The notes beneath the pieces are model-generated. The model had not been told where the DNA came from, ran no database searches, and was given only the letters and a program-made list of their open reading frames with translations. From Nocardia araoensis NBRC 100135 (lineage in GTDB: Bacteria > Actinomycetota > Actinomycetes > Mycobacteriales > Mycobacteriaceae): a stretch of 36,338 nt of DNA. The position numbers and the translations under genes were made by a program. This document shows positions 11,301 to 18,101 of the stretch, piece after piece. The stretch lies in NCBI RefSeq assembly GCF_000308435.1, contig NZ_BAFR01000067.1, forward strand, positions 1 to 36,338, given 5' to 3'. The first letter of the stretch is position 1. Every line of letters starts with the position of its first letter.

Positions 11301-11948
11301 GAGGAGTGGGAGTCCAAGCACCGGCTCGCGTTGGAGCGGGAGATGCTCGGCCTGTACGTGTCCGGGCATCCGCTCAACGGCGTCGAGCACGTGCTCGCCG
11401 CACAGGCCGACACGCAGATCCCCGCCATCCTGGAAGGCGACATCAAGGACGGTACGCAGGTCACCGTCGGCGGCATCCTGGCCTCGGTGAACCGGCGCAT
11501 CAACAAGAACGGCCTGGCCTGGGCCTCGGCGCAGCTGGAAGACCTCACCGGTGGCATCGAGGTGCTGTTCTTCCCGCAGGCCTACTCGGTCTACGGCATG
11601 GACGTCGTCGAGGACGCCGTGGTGCTGGTCAAGGCGCGCGTCTCGGTCCGCGACGACCGGATCTCGCTGATCGCCAACGATCTCGCCGTACCCGACCTGT
11701 CCGCGGTCGGCGTGGCCAAGCCGCTCGCGGTCACCGTCACCACCCGCATGTGCACCCCGGACAAGATCGGTGAACTCAAGCGGGTCTTGTCGAGGCACCC
11801 CGGCACATCGGACGTCCATATCCGGCACGTCGGCGCACGCGACAAGACCACGCTGCTGAAACTCGACGAACGCCTGCGCGTCTCACCGTCCTCGGCGCTG
11901 ATGGGCGACCTCAAGGCGTTGCTCGGCCCGGGCTGCCTGGCCGGCTGA
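8400..11948 (+). CDS. dnaE1: DNA polymerase III alpha subunit, replicative type with PHP domain
   Basis: The essential replicative DNA polymerase, 1182 residues, almost the length of mycobacterial DnaE1. TTG at 8400 ([20 protein letters not shown]) is chosen because GGAGGA lies nine bases upstream. The open frame continues about 900 bases further 5', but that part lies over the kinase gene and has no DnaE homology. The PHP domain (about 8-220) keeps metal ligands in [13 protein letters not shown] (H10, H12) and MTDHGNMYG, as in mycobacterial DnaE1, whose PHP domain is the proofreading exonuclease. The polymerase active site is PDIDIDFDD at 418-426. The C-terminal part has a helix-hairpin-helix region, an OB fold near 1000 ([20 protein letters not shown]) and a short tail. 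It is the first plus-strand gene of the window and stands alone. Confidence 0.98.
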   Translation: MAASSGSFVHLHNHTEYSMLDGAAKISPLFTEAKRLGMNAVGMTDHGNMYGASEFYNSAKKHDIKPIIGIEAYIAPGSRFDTKRVQWGDPSQKGDDVSGSGAYTHMTMVAENATGLRNLFKLSSLASIEGQLGKWARMDAEIIAQYAEGIIATTGCPSGEVQTRLRLGHDREALEAAAKWQEIFGKDNFFLEVMDHGLSIERRVREGLLNIGKQLGIPPLATNDCHYVTKDQSGNHEALLCVQTGKTLSDPTRFKFDGDGYYLKSAEEMRALWEAEVPGACDNTVLIGERVQSYDDVWAFKDRMPVFPVPEGEDQDSWLRKEVDRGLARRFPGGVPEEYYTRAYFELDVIKQKGFPAYFLVVGDLVKHAREVGIRVGPGRGSAAGSLVAYALGITNIDPLPHGLLFERFLNPERPSAPDIDIDFDDRRRGEMVRYATEKWGTDRVAQVITFGTIKTKAAIKDSARVQFGQPGFAIADQISKALPPPIMAKDIPLSGIMDPDHERYKEAAEVRELIGSNPDVAKIYETARGLEGLIRNAGVHACAVIMSSEPLMDAIPVWKRPQDGAIITGWDYPSCEAIGLLKMDFLGLRNLTVIGDALDNIKANRGIDLDMDNLPLDDPATYELLSRGDTLGVFQLDGGPMRDLLRRMQPTGFNDIVAVLALYRPGPMGMNAHNDYADRKNGRQPIKPIHPELEEPLKDILAETYGLIVYQEQIMFIAQKVASYSMGKADALRKAMGKKKLEVLEAEYKGFHEGMTANGFSEGAVKALWDTILPFAGYAFNKSHAAGYGLVSFWTAYLKANYPAEYMAGLLTSVGDDKDKAAVYLSDCRRLGITVLPPDVNESEQNFASVGKDIRFGLGAVRNVGANVVASIIQARKEKSKFTDFSDYLNKIDAIAASKKVTESLIKAGGFDSLGHPRKGLMLIHSDAIDAVMATKKAEAMGQFDLFGGMDADESVTSVFNVKVPDEEWESKHRLALEREMLGLYVSGHPLNGVEHVLAAQADTQIPAILEGDIKDGTQVTVGGILASVNRRINKNGLAWASAQLEDLTGGIEVLFFPQAYSVYGMDVVEDAVVLVKARVSVRDDRISLIANDLAVPDLSAVGVAKPLAVTVTTRMCTPDKIGELKRVLSRHPGTSDVHIRHVGARDKTTLLKLDERLRVSPSSALMGDLKALLGPGCLAG

Positions 11949-12262
11949 TCGGTGGATTCCGCACAGTCGGGTTCGGGTGGGCGGTCGTCAGGGGTTGTGT
12001 GAGTCGCAGCGATGTCGGCCCGGTCGTCGGCCTCTCACGCCGTCGGCGGGCGGCGTGGGGCCGGTACGATCGACCCGACAGCCTCGGTGTCGCCGCGTCT
12101 GCCGGTGCGTCGATTCCGCAGACCTCGCCGGATCAGCCCGGCCTCGATCAGACGCCTGTTTCGCCGATCGTCCGCGTGCCGGCCTCACCGCGCGCTTCGC
12201 CGCGGCGTGGGGACGGAACGGCACCCGTCGGGGCGAATGGTCACCGCGCCCGCTGTGAGCGA
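11949..12262. other. Intergenic region between dnaE1 and epoxide hydrolase remnant
   Basis: A 314-base convergent gap. Open frames in all directions give low-complexity Arg/Ser/Pro-rich products with no recognisable domain. A promoter-like GGTACGAT occurs near 12062 but no gene follows it. I see nothing else to annotate. Confidence 0.4.
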
Positions 12263-12622
12263 TCACCGTTGAGCCGCAAGGCAAGCTCTTCGAGCGGCGC
12301 GGGCCTCGGCGACGAACAGTTCTGGTTGTTCCCACGCGGCGAAATGACCACCGCGCGCGGGCTGTCCCCAGTGCACGATGTTGGTGAAGCGCTCGGCTGC
12401 CCAGCGCTGTGACGGGCGGGGCACCTCGGCGGGGAACACGCTGCCGGCTGTCGGCACTGTGATCTGGTCGCCGACCGCGGTGGTGAACCACTCGGTGACT
12501 TCGGTGATGCTCTCCCAGTAGAGGCGGGTGGAGGAAGCGCCGGTCGCGGTCACCCAGTAGAGCGTCACGTTGTCCAATACCCGGTCGCGGTTCAAGACGG
12601 TGTCGAGAACGCGGTCGGTCAT
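12263..12622 (-). pseudogene. C-terminal remnant of an epoxide hydrolase (alpha/beta hydrolase)
   Basis: The 119-residue frame matches only the C-terminal third of microbial epoxide hydrolases. NRDRVLDNVTLYWVTATGASSTRLYWE (residues 11-37), SVFPAEVPRPSQRWAAERF and the catalytic-His motif RGGHFAAWEQPELFV are clear. Complete relatives are about 370-400 residues and carry the nucleophilic Asp and oxyanion hole in the missing N-terminal part. No frame in the 430 bases upstream restores them. ATG at 12622 (MTDRVLDTVL) gives a neat start but its ribosome binding site is weak. It is almost certainly catalytically dead. I call it a remnant of an N-terminal deletion rather than a functional short gene, though expression as a fragment cannot be ruled out. 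Confidence 0.75.
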
Positions 12623-13007
12623 GGTGGTTCTTTCTGCTCTGCCGGTTGAACGGTTCTCACCCGGTGCGGGGAATCCGCATCCGAGCGGATCACCACATGA
12701 GCTCGGCGGCAAGGGAACCGACCCCCGTCCATTGTCCAGTCCCCGTCGACAGCCCGGTCCGGCTCTACGTCAGGCCGCGTTCCACCATGCCGTGGGTACG
12801 GTCCGACGAGCGGAGGACCCGGAGCGCGTATGCGGCAGCGGAATCGAGCGTAAGTTGCCGCGTCTTCGATTCCGTCATGCGCGTCGATTCCTCCGGCGGG
12901 TGTGATGGCGCGATCGGCATCTCCGCACGAGTTCACCGGCGGATTCGATACTCCGATCGTCGATGTCGCCGCGCGCGCAGGATGACGGGGCGCGACTGGT
13001 AAGTCAT
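12623..13007. other. Gene-free stretch upstream of epoxide hydrolase remnant
   Basis: About 385 bases without a convincing gene on either strand. Frames are Arg/Ser-rich and lack domains or good ribosome binding sites. It holds the site where the missing N-terminal two thirds of the epoxide hydrolase should lie, and no homology to it is visible. It reads as decayed or replaced sequence. Confidence 0.4.
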
Positions 13008-13044
13008 GTGTCCGGCGGCCGGAAAGGATCCGTCCGCCGGACAC
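13008..13044 (-). terminator. Hairpin after rhodanese gene
   Basis: Perfect 11-base arms GTGTCCGGCGG (13008-13018) and CCGCCGGACAC (13034-13044), with an inner CGGA/TCCG stem in the 15-base loop. It begins 12 bases past the rhodanese stop. There is no run of U after it, so it is a terminator-like hairpin of the kind common in actinomycetes. Confidence 0.7.
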
Positions 13045-13056
13045 TCTCAGATGCGT

Positions 13057-13380
13057 TCAGCTCTCGACCGGAAGACCGGCATCGGTCCAATCCTGGATGC
13101 CTTCACGGTACTTCCGGACGTTGGTGTAGCCGAGAGCCTCCAGCTTGGTGGCCACGTGCTGGCTGTTGGCACAGGCGGCATTCGAGCAGTAGGTGACGAT
13201 CGCGGCGTCCTTCACGGGAAGTAGTTGCGGGGCTTTGTTTTCCACGTCGGCTTCGACCAGGTTGAGCGCGCCGGGAAGATGCGCTTTGGCGTAATACTCG
13301 GCGCCGAGCGCGTCGATGACGGTCACCGAACCTGCCTCGATCTGCTCGGCGAGCTCCTGGCGAGTGATCAGTTCGGTCAT
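13057..13380 (-). CDS. Single-domain rhodanese-like protein
   Basis: A 107-residue cytosolic rhodanese-fold protein. Rhodaneses carry sulfane sulfur on an active-site Cys and transfer it to thiols or cyanide. The domain covers the whole chain: VIDALGAEYYAKAHLPGALNL (21-41) is the conserved entry motif, and the active-site loop starts at C65 in CSNAACANS. A second Cys lies at C70. ATG at 13380 is preceded by GGAGG at good spacing. It is transcribed divergently from the MarR gene with a perfect TATAAT -10 (minus strand, 13424-13429) placed between two palindromes, so MarR control is likely. Single-domain rhodaneses next to MarR-type regulators are often sulfide or persulfide responsive, which is inference here. 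Confidence 0.9.
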   Translation of the reverse strand: MTELITRQELAEQIEAGSVTVIDALGAEYYAKAHLPGALNLVEADVENKAPQLLPVKDAAIVTYCSNAACANSQHVATKLEALGYTNVRKYREGIQDWTDAGLPVES

Positions 13381-13410
13381 GGCGGTGCCTCCTTCAGGCG
13401 AAATTTATGT

Positions 13411-13447
13411 GCGTGCGCACGCTATTATATGTGTGCGTGTGCACGCA
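13411..13447. promoter_or_regulatory. Twin palindromes around overlapping divergent promoters
   Basis: Site 1 is the perfect 12-base palindrome GCGTGCGCACGC (13411-13422). Site 2 is TGCGTG-TG-CACGCA (13434-13447), with 6-base arms. Both share GCGTG-NN-CACGC and their centres are 24 bases apart. Between them lies ATTATA, which reads TATAAT on the minus strand (13424-13429) for rhodanese and TATTAT on the plus strand (13423-13428) for marR. Binding of one regulator would close both promoters. Confidence 0.7.
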
Positions 13448-13454
13448 ACTGGTT

Positions 13455-13928
13455 ATGCTTCGGTTCGTGCCGAATCCCGTGAACCGTTCCCACCCGGCCG
13501 TCCGCGCGTGGTCCGCACTGCTTCAGGTGCACGCCAAGCTGGTGCCGGAGCTGGACGCGGAACTGCGTCGCGCCACCGCGCTGCCGCTGACCTGGTACGA
13601 CGTACTTCTGGAATTAGACGGACCGCAGCGGCTGCGGGTGAGCGATCTCGGCGAACGAGTGGTGCTGAGCCGGACGCGGGTGAGTCGTCTGGTCGGCGAG
13701 CTGGAGTCACATGGCTTGGTGCGCCGTGCGGCCAATCCGGACGACGGACGTTCCGCGTTCGTGAGCATCACCGAGGCCGGTCGACAGCGGCTGCGGGAGG
13801 CCGCTCCGCACTACCTGGCCGGGATCGAACGCCGGTTCAGCGGCCTCGGCCCGGACGAACTCGAAGCTCTGGCCGGGGCGCTACGCAAGGCGCTGGGCCC
13901 AGCCGACCTGCCCGACCCGAAGCGCTAG
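13455..13928 (+). CDS. MarR-family transcriptional regulator, divergent from rhodanese
   Basis: A 157-residue winged-helix regulator. The DNA-binding part includes LPLTWYDVLLELDGPQRLRVSDLGERVVLSRTRVSRLVGELESHGLVRR and the wing RRAANPDDGRSAFVSITEAG, both standard for MarR. An ATG at 13455 is chosen; a GTG at 13467 is an alternative. An earlier in-frame ATG at 13407 is rejected because it would place both operators and the promoter inside the coding sequence. No strong ribosome binding site is visible, so the mRNA may have a very short leader. One TTA leucine codon occurs at 13614. No Cys residues remain in the chain after the chosen start, so sensing by its own thiols is unlikely. It probably represses itself and the rhodanese gene. 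Confidence 0.85.
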   Translation: MLRFVPNPVNRSHPAVRAWSALLQVHAKLVPELDAELRRATALPLTWYDVLLELDGPQRLRVSDLGERVVLSRTRVSRLVGELESHGLVRRAANPDDGRSAFVSITEAGRQRLREAAPHYLAGIERRFSGLGPDELEALAGALRKALGPADLPDPKR

Positions 13929-13957
13929 TGTCCGGCCGCCGCCGTGTCGCGCTGATG

Positions 13958-14030
13958 CTGCGCGCGGTCCTGCTGCTGTGCTGCCACCCGGCGCTGACAC
14001 TGCGCGCGGTACTGCCACCCGGCGCTGACG
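13958..14030. repeat. Imperfect tandem repeat after marR
   Basis: Two copies of a unit beginning CTGCGCGCGGT and ending CTGCCACCCGGCGCTGAC, from 13958-13999 and 14000-14030. The first copy has about 11 extra bases (a CTGCTGTG-type stretch). No gene spans it. The rest of the gap to 14213 holds no convincing gene and is less GC-rich than the flanks. Confidence 0.7.
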
Positions 14031-14213
14031 CCCGATCGACTGACCTGCGCTCGAAGTCTTGATCAATCCTTGGGCGTCGCCATCGGGTCCCGCGCAATTG
14101 TCCGCCCAGGACATTTCCGGGGCGGACAGCTCGAATGCCGCAGGACTCGGCGCAGTTGGAAGACACCCCAGTGGCTTCGGACTCGCTGCGTTGACGGCGG
14201 CTTCAGGCGCTGC

Positions 14214-14447
14214 TCAGCTCGAGTCGACGCGGCGGCTCGTATGCGGTAAGGAATCGAGCCACTGCTCGATCTGCTCGAGGTTCGCGGCGGAGATGACGGC
14301 GTCACCGTTTTCGGCGTCCAGCAGCTTCCAGTCGTGCGGTGACACCGGATCGCGCACCAGGCAGTAGCCCGCCCGTGTGGCGCGGGCGGTGAGGTTGCGA
14401 AACCGTTCGGAATCCGGTTCCGGTGCGGTGCCTTCGGTTCGAATCAT
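14214..14447 (-). CDS. Small hypothetical protein, third gene of operon facing the WhiJ-like pair
   Basis: A 77-residue soluble protein of unknown function. ATG at 14447 (MIRTEGTAPE) is chosen because it overlaps the upstream stop by four bases (ATGA) and has GGAG 11 bases before it. A start five codons earlier (14462) is possible. The middle reads GYCLVRDPVSPHDWKLLDAENGDAVISAANLEQIEQWL: a short beta-rich unit like those of small actinobacterial hypothetical proteins that carry a display-value-like DWKLLD motif. It ends the overlapping operon 15483-14214. I recognise no named family. Confidence 0.7.
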   Translation of the reverse strand: MIRTEGTAPEPDSERFRNLTARATRAGYCLVRDPVSPHDWKLLDAENGDAVISAANLEQIEQWLDSLPHTSRRVDSS

Positions 14448-14800
14448 GAGGGATTGCTCCATGGGCGATGTTGTCGTGTGGAATCCGGCGTGATGCGTCC
14501 GGTGGCGACCAGTGCGGCGAACGCGGCGCGCTTGCGGAGGCAGTCGTGATCACGGTGCAACTGCATGGCGCGGTGTGCTGTGGTGATGGTCAGTGGTTGG
14601 GTGGGAGTAGTGCATGTCCACGCTTCCGGCCACGGGATCGGGCGTGAGTGGTCCCGCGTAGGGATGGGCTTGCGTTCGGCCGACATACGGTGCTGCTGGT
14701 CGGTCGGCCATAAGCACCCGACGCCGAGCAGCGCCGCGCCGCATCCGGCGAATACCGCCGCGATACTCGACAGCACGGCCCAGATCTCCACGCCGCTCAC
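14444..14800 (-). CDS. Single-pass membrane hypothetical protein, second gene of operon
   Basis: A 118-residue protein starting at GTG 14800, which overlaps the upstream stop by four bases (GTGA). Residues 6-30 (IWAVLSSIAAVFAGCGAALLGVGCL) form one transmembrane helix or uncleaved signal anchor. The remaining 85 residues are hydrophilic, basic and rich in His, Thr and Pro, ending with an RKRAAFAALVATGRITPDS segment. The stop overlaps the next gene (ATGA). Function is unknown. Its place between a winged-helix protein and a small soluble protein, all with 4-base overlaps, indicates co-translation and a shared role. Confidence 0.65.
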   Translation of the reverse strand: MSGVEIWAVLSSIAAVFAGCGAALLGVGCLWPTDQQHRMSAERKPIPTRDHSRPIPWPEAWTCTTPTQPLTITTAHRAMQLHRDHDCLRKRAAFAALVATGRITPDSTRQHRPWSNPS

Positions 14801-15483
14801 CGCTGGCAGCCGTCGCCGGCACGCAAGTCCTCGGCAAGCTTGTTCAGTCCGTCGAGAACCCGCTGGAAGGTCCGAAGTTCCGGCCCGCCGTCACCGAACG
14901 GCGCGTGGTCGGCGGGCTCGGCGGGGAAGGCGAGACCGCGCCGATACGCGCGTTCGCGCGGGCTCAGCTTCTGCGGCACGATCCGGCCGTGCCGCACCAA
15001 CGTGTAGTAGGCGACCCACTTCCACGCACACCGATCGACCCGGCAGGCACGGTGACGCCGCATAAGCCGGTGCGCCAACTCGACATCGGCCGAACCGCAA
15101 ATACTCGGCGGCGCAACAACCAAGCCGCTTCCCCTCATATCACGCAAACCTTTCGTCTCCTTCCTGACTGCTGTCGCGAGTGGCACATGGCTGCGGCATT
15201 TCGCGAGTAGACCTCTCCACCATGTTCCGTTGATCTTGAAGTGGTCGACGGGTCCTTCGGTCGCCAGAGTGTTTCGGCCGCGCTGGGTGATTTCGAAGCG
15301 ATTGTTTCGGGGGCCGGTCATGATGAGTTCGAGGCGGACCAGGTTCGCCAGAGTTCGGCGGGTCTTCCATTCGGTGAGGGCGGCCGACATCTTGATCTGA
15401 TGTTCGGTGAGCATCCCTCCGTAGCTCAGCACACGCAGGATTCGGACTTGTGCGATGGAGAGGCTTCCATGTTGCTGGGCCAT
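14797..15483 (-). CDS. Winged-helix domain protein with conserved Cys/His-rich C-terminal part
   Basis: A 228-residue protein starting at ATG 15483 (MAQQHGSLSIAQ). The N-terminal part (about 8-75) is a winged helix: SIAQVRILRVLSYGGMLTEHQI, then a recognition-helix-like TRRTLANLVRLELI and the wing GPRNNRFEITQRGRNTL. The C-terminal part (after M115) has CGSADVELAHRLM, HRACRVDRCAWKWVAYYTLVRHGRIVPQ and SPRERAYRRGLAFP, with clustered Cys and His that could bind metal. An internal ATG at 15140 could start the C-terminal part as a separate gene, since the two halves look like independent modules. The frame is open across both, so I keep one gene. It is divergent from the XRE regulator with a 162-base gap between them. 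Function unknown; a DNA-binding role is inferred. Confidence 0.65.
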   Translation of the reverse strand: MAQQHGSLSIAQVRILRVLSYGGMLTEHQIKMSAALTEWKTRRTLANLVRLELIMTGPRNNRFEITQRGRNTLATEGPVDHFKINGTWWRGLLAKCRSHVPLATAVRKETKGLRDMRGSGLVVAPPSICGSADVELAHRLMRRHRACRVDRCAWKWVAYYTLVRHGRIVPQKLSPRERAYRRGLAFPAEPADHAPFGDGGPELRTFQRVLDGLNKLAEDLRAGDGCQR

Positions 15484-15588
15484 GCGGCTATGTTGCTGCA
15501 CGCGAACAGCATTCGAATGGCGAAAGCGGGCGGTCCGATGAAGTCGGCCATCCGCGCAGAGCCCGGACCGGTCCACACGTAGTCCGAC

Positions 15589-15623
15589 GTCCGAAACGGA
15601 CCGGCACCTGGGCCGTTTCGGAC
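15589..15623. promoter_or_regulatory. Inverted repeat in divergent promoter of WhiJ-like locus
   Basis: Perfect 11-base arms GTCCGAAACGG (15589-15599) and CCGTTTCGGAC (15613-15623), with 13 bases between. The first arm also forms its own palindrome GTCCG-AAA-CGGAC (15589-15601). The repeat lies 23 bases before the XRE gene start and about 106 bases before the divergent operon. It is a good candidate operator for the XRE protein encoded next to it. Confidence 0.6.
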
Positions 15624-15645
15624 CGAGCAGGGGAAAAGGGGAGCG

Positions 15646-16539
15646 ATGGGGAAGGACGATCAGCCTGGTTCGACATTGCCGCGTAGGCAACTCGGGCGGG
15701 CATTGCGGGAAGCTCGAGAAGGTGCGGGGTTCACGCTGGAGCGGGCGGCACAGTTAATGGAGATGGGCAAGACCTCGGTCGGTCGGATCGAGAAGGGGCA
15801 GAACGACAAGGTCCGGCTACGTGACATAGAGGCATTCGGGGCTTTGTACGGTCTCGCCGAAGAGCAAATCGTGGAGTTGAAAGCCCTTGCGCAACAAGCA
15901 CCTACGAAATCGTGGTGGCAGGCATCCCGCCAATTGTTCCTGCGTGGATTCCACACGTATTTGGGGCTTGAGTCCGGCGCATCGCAGCTGTCCTTTTATC
16001 AGCCCATGATTGTTCCAGGTCTGTTGCAGTCGTCTGAGTACGTGAAAGCTGCCGAGAGGCCGTTCTTACCTGGAGATACACAAGAGGACGTCGACAGCCG
16101 CGTTGCACTGCGACTGCAACGCGCGGCGATCTTGACCAGACAGCGCAGTCCCATATCGGCTGAGTTCGTGTTGCACGAAAGTGTCCTGCATACGATCGTT
16201 GGATCGCCGGCTGTCATGGCTGGGTGTCTGCGGCACGTAGCCGACATGAGCACCTTGGCGAACGTCATCGTGCGGATACTGCCGTTCACAGCCGGGTTTC
16301 CATGGGACGGGACTCCTGTGCTGCCATACATCATCCTCGACTTCCCGGCCGGAAGTGGCGGGTTCGGGGCGGAGCCGTCGGTTGTCTACACCGAAAATAC
16401 CATTGGCACAATGTTTTTCGAAGACGATGATGACGTGCGACGCTACCGCGAGATTCACGAAACAATCCGGCGCGTCGCACTGGAGGAACAAGCCTCTCGA
16501 GACCTGCTCCGGCGGGTGGCAAGGAGATATGAACGGTGA
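15646..16539 (+). CDS. WhiJ-like XRE/DUF5753 transcriptional regulator
   Basis: A 297-residue regulator of the type found in many copies in actinomycetes. The helix-turn-helix (about 15-75) reads LGRALREAREGAGFTLERAAQLMEMGKTSVGRIEKGQ. The long C-terminal DUF5753 ligand-like domain (about 95-285) has the marker YQPMIVPGLLQSSEYVKA, then RLQRAAILTR and FVLHESVLHTIVGSP. ATG at 15646 has a strong AAGGGGAG site. The stop overlaps the DUF397 start by four bases. Two TTA leucine codons (15754 and 16066), together with AT-richer codon use than the flanks, suggest import or bldA-type control. WhiJ-type proteins act with DUF397 partners in development and antibiotic control in Streptomyces; what this one controls is unknown. 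Confidence 0.9.
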   Translation: MGKDDQPGSTLPRRQLGRALREAREGAGFTLERAAQLMEMGKTSVGRIEKGQNDKVRLRDIEAFGALYGLAEEQIVELKALAQQAPTKSWWQASRQLFLRGFHTYLGLESGASQLSFYQPMIVPGLLQSSEYVKAAERPFLPGDTQEDVDSRVALRLQRAAILTRQRSPISAEFVLHESVLHTIVGSPAVMAGCLRHVADMSTLANVIVRILPFTAGFPWDGTPVLPYIILDFPAGSGGFGAEPSVVYTENTIGTMFFEDDDDVRRYREIHETIRRVALEEQASRDLLRRVARRYER

Positions 16540-16745
16540 CTATCGACCTATCCGATGCGCAGTGGTTCAAATCGAGCCTGAGCAGCGCCAAAGAAGCGTG
16601 CGTCGAAGTTGCCTGGCTCGAGGCAGGGCAGGTCGGTGTCCGTGATTCGAAGAACCCGACCGGCCCGGCGCTGATCTTCGAGCCGAACCAGTGGGACGCC
16701 TTCGCTGCGGACATCCGTGCCGGGCAATTCGACCGATCGGCCTGA
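16536..16745 (+). CDS. DUF397 small protein, partner of WhiJ-like regulator
   Basis: A 69-residue acidic cytosolic protein starting at GTG 16536, overlapping the XRE stop by four bases (GTGA). The family signature is complete: W10-FKSSLSSAKEACVEVAW, then VGVRDSKNPTGPALIFEPNQWDAFAADIRAGQFD. DUF397 proteins are nearly always coupled to XRE/DUF5753 genes in actinomycetes and are thought to modulate or antagonise them. Their biochemical activity is not settled. Translational coupling suggests the two proteins are made in a fixed ratio. Confidence 0.92.
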   Translation: MTIDLSDAQWFKSSLSSAKEACVEVAWLEAGQVGVRDSKNPTGPALIFEPNQWDAFAADIRAGQFDRSA

Positions 16746-16769
16746 ACTGGATTCCCGCCCCGAACAACA

Positions 16770-16811
16770 GCGGCCCTGCACCCGATCAACGCGTGGTCGG
16801 GCCAGGGCCGC
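16770..16811. terminator. Bidirectional terminator hairpin between DUF397 and exporter genes
   Basis: Perfect 9-base arms GCGGCCCTG (16770-16778) and CAGGGCCGC (16803-16811), with an inner CCCGA (16781-16785)/TCGGG (16797-16801) stem that extends the hairpin. It lies between two convergent genes, 24 bases after the DUF397 stop and 16 before the exporter stop. It has no clear U run. Confidence 0.75.
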
Positions 16812-16827
16812 TCCCTTCGCACAGAAG

Positions 16828-18027
16828 TTATCCGTTCACGTCGGCCAGTGCCGGGGTAGCCGTGTCGACCGACGCGCGCGAGATCTCCTTACGTCGCAGA
16901 GCGTGACTGCATGCCACGACGGCGAGGGCGACCAACCCGAGTACCACGCCGATCCAGGCGACCGCCGCATAGCCGAGGCCCGCGCCGATGGCCAGGCCGC
17001 CCAACCAGGGGCCTGCCGTGATGCCGACGTTGAACGAGGAGATGTTCGTCGCTCCCGCCAGGGTCGGCGCGTCGCCCGCGAGGGTGAAGACGCGGCTGTT
17101 CAAGGTCGGGTTGATACCGAAACCGAAGGCGCCCAACAGGAACGACAGCAGCACGACGGGCACGACATGCTCCATCGTGAGGGCCAGCAGCGCGGAGGTG
17201 AGCACGCCGCCGGTGATGCCGACGTACAGGCTGGTCAGTGGCCGGGTGTCGGCGGTGCGCCCACCGATGACGATGCCCAGGAACGCGCCGAGTCCGTAGA
17301 TGCCGAGTACCACCGGAATCCAGCCGTCCGCCATGCCGGTGGTGCGCGACAGCAGAGCGCCGAGGTAGGCGAACGTGACCATCAGGGCGGCGATGGCCAG
17401 CGCGGTGGTGGCGTAGGAGAGCCAGAGGGCGGGACGCAGCATGGTGCGCAGCTCGGTGCGCAGGCGCAGCGGCGCGTCGGTCCGTCCGCCGGGGATCTTC
17501 GCCAGCACGCCGATCCCGGCCGCCGCCGACAGCAGCGCGACCGCCCAGAACGCCGCGCGCCAGCCCAGTTGCTGTCCGATCACGGTGCCCGCCGGGAGCC
17601 CGATGATGATGGCCAAAGTGAGCCCGCCCGCAACGATGCTCATCGCCTTCCCACGCGCGGTGGCCGGAACGAGGCTGATCGCCGTCGTAGCGGCCACCGC
17701 CCAGAAACCGGCGTACACGAACGCGCCGATCACCCTGGTCGCGAACAGTACCCAGTAGTCCGAGGTCAGCGCCCCGACGACGTGGGCGCCGACGAACACC
17801 GCGAGAAAGGCGAGCAGCGCGGTGCGCCGTGACCAGCGCAGCGTGGCCACCGCGAGCACCGGCGCGCCCACCAGCATGCCCAGCGCGAAGCCCGAGATGA
17901 GCAGGCCCGCGCGCGGCACGGAGACGCCCAGGTCCGCGGCCATCTCGGTGAGCAGGCCCGCGAGCATCAGCTCCGAGGTGCCCTGGGCGAAGATCGACAG
18001 ACCCAGGACATAGATCGCCACGGGCAT
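16828..18027 (-). CDS. MFS drug exporter, Cmx/CmrA (chloramphenicol efflux) type
   Basis: A 399-residue 12-helix major facilitator drug/proton antiporter of the plasma membrane. The N-terminus MPVAIYVLGLSIFAQGTSELMLAGLL is characteristic of the Cmx/CmrA/CmlR chloramphenicol exporters of Corynebacterium, Rhodococcus and Streptomyces. MFS motif A-like LVGAPVLAVATLRWSRR follows the second helix, and motif C-like GLPAGTVIGQQLGWRAAFW lies in helix 5. ATG at 18027 has a perfect AAGGAGGT site. The gene is 74 bases downstream of a TetR regulator on the same strand, and an operator-like sequence lies between them. Chloramphenicol as substrate is inferred from family resemblance; other amphiphilic drugs are possible. 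Confidence 0.88.
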   Translation of the reverse strand: MPVAIYVLGLSIFAQGTSELMLAGLLTEMAADLGVSVPRAGLLISGFALGMLVGAPVLAVATLRWSRRTALLAFLAVFVGAHVVGALTSDYWVLFATRVIGAFVYAGFWAVAATTAISLVPATARGKAMSIVAGGLTLAIIIGLPAGTVIGQQLGWRAAFWAVALLSAAAGIGVLAKIPGGRTDAPLRLRTELRTMLRPALWLSYATTALAIAALMVTFAYLGALLSRTTGMADGWIPVVLGIYGLGAFLGIVIGGRTADTRPLTSLYVGITGGVLTSALLALTMEHVVPVVLLSFLLGAFGFGINPTLNSRVFTLAGDAPTLAGATNISSFNVGITAGPWLGGLAIGAGLGYAAVAWIGVVLGLVALAVVACSHALRRKEISRASVDTATPALADVNG

Positions 18028-18044
18028 CGGTACCTCCTTGTTTT

Positions 18045-18057
18045 GTACTGATCTATC
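18045..18057. promoter_or_regulatory. Operator-like site before the drug exporter
   Basis: GTACTGATCTATC matches 9 of 13 bases of the palindrome GAACAGATCGTTC upstream of the tetR gene (18697-18709), sharing the central GATC. It lies 18 bases upstream of the exporter start, next to an A/T-rich promoter-like stretch. A second, weaker site for the same TetR repressor is inferred. Confidence 0.45.
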
Positions 18058-18101
18058 TAAAATTAGGGCGTGGCAAGGCCGTCGCCGAATGTCGGAAAGT
18101 C

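Noticed and set aside
8349..11828. A 1159-codon minus-strand open frame over dnaE1
   Set aside because: It is a GC-rich shadow of dnaE1, with low-complexity Val/Asp/Gly/Arg composition and no domain.
12619..13044. Minus-strand frame upstream of the epoxide hydrolase remnant as its missing N-terminus
   Set aside because: No hydrolase motif (HG-x-P or the nucleophile elbow) is present; composition is Arg/Pro-rich.
13407..13454. Earlier ATG for the rhodanese-linked MarR gene
   Set aside because: It would place both palindromes and the promoter inside the coding region, and the added residues (MCVRTLLYVCVCTQLV) are translation of the operator DNA.
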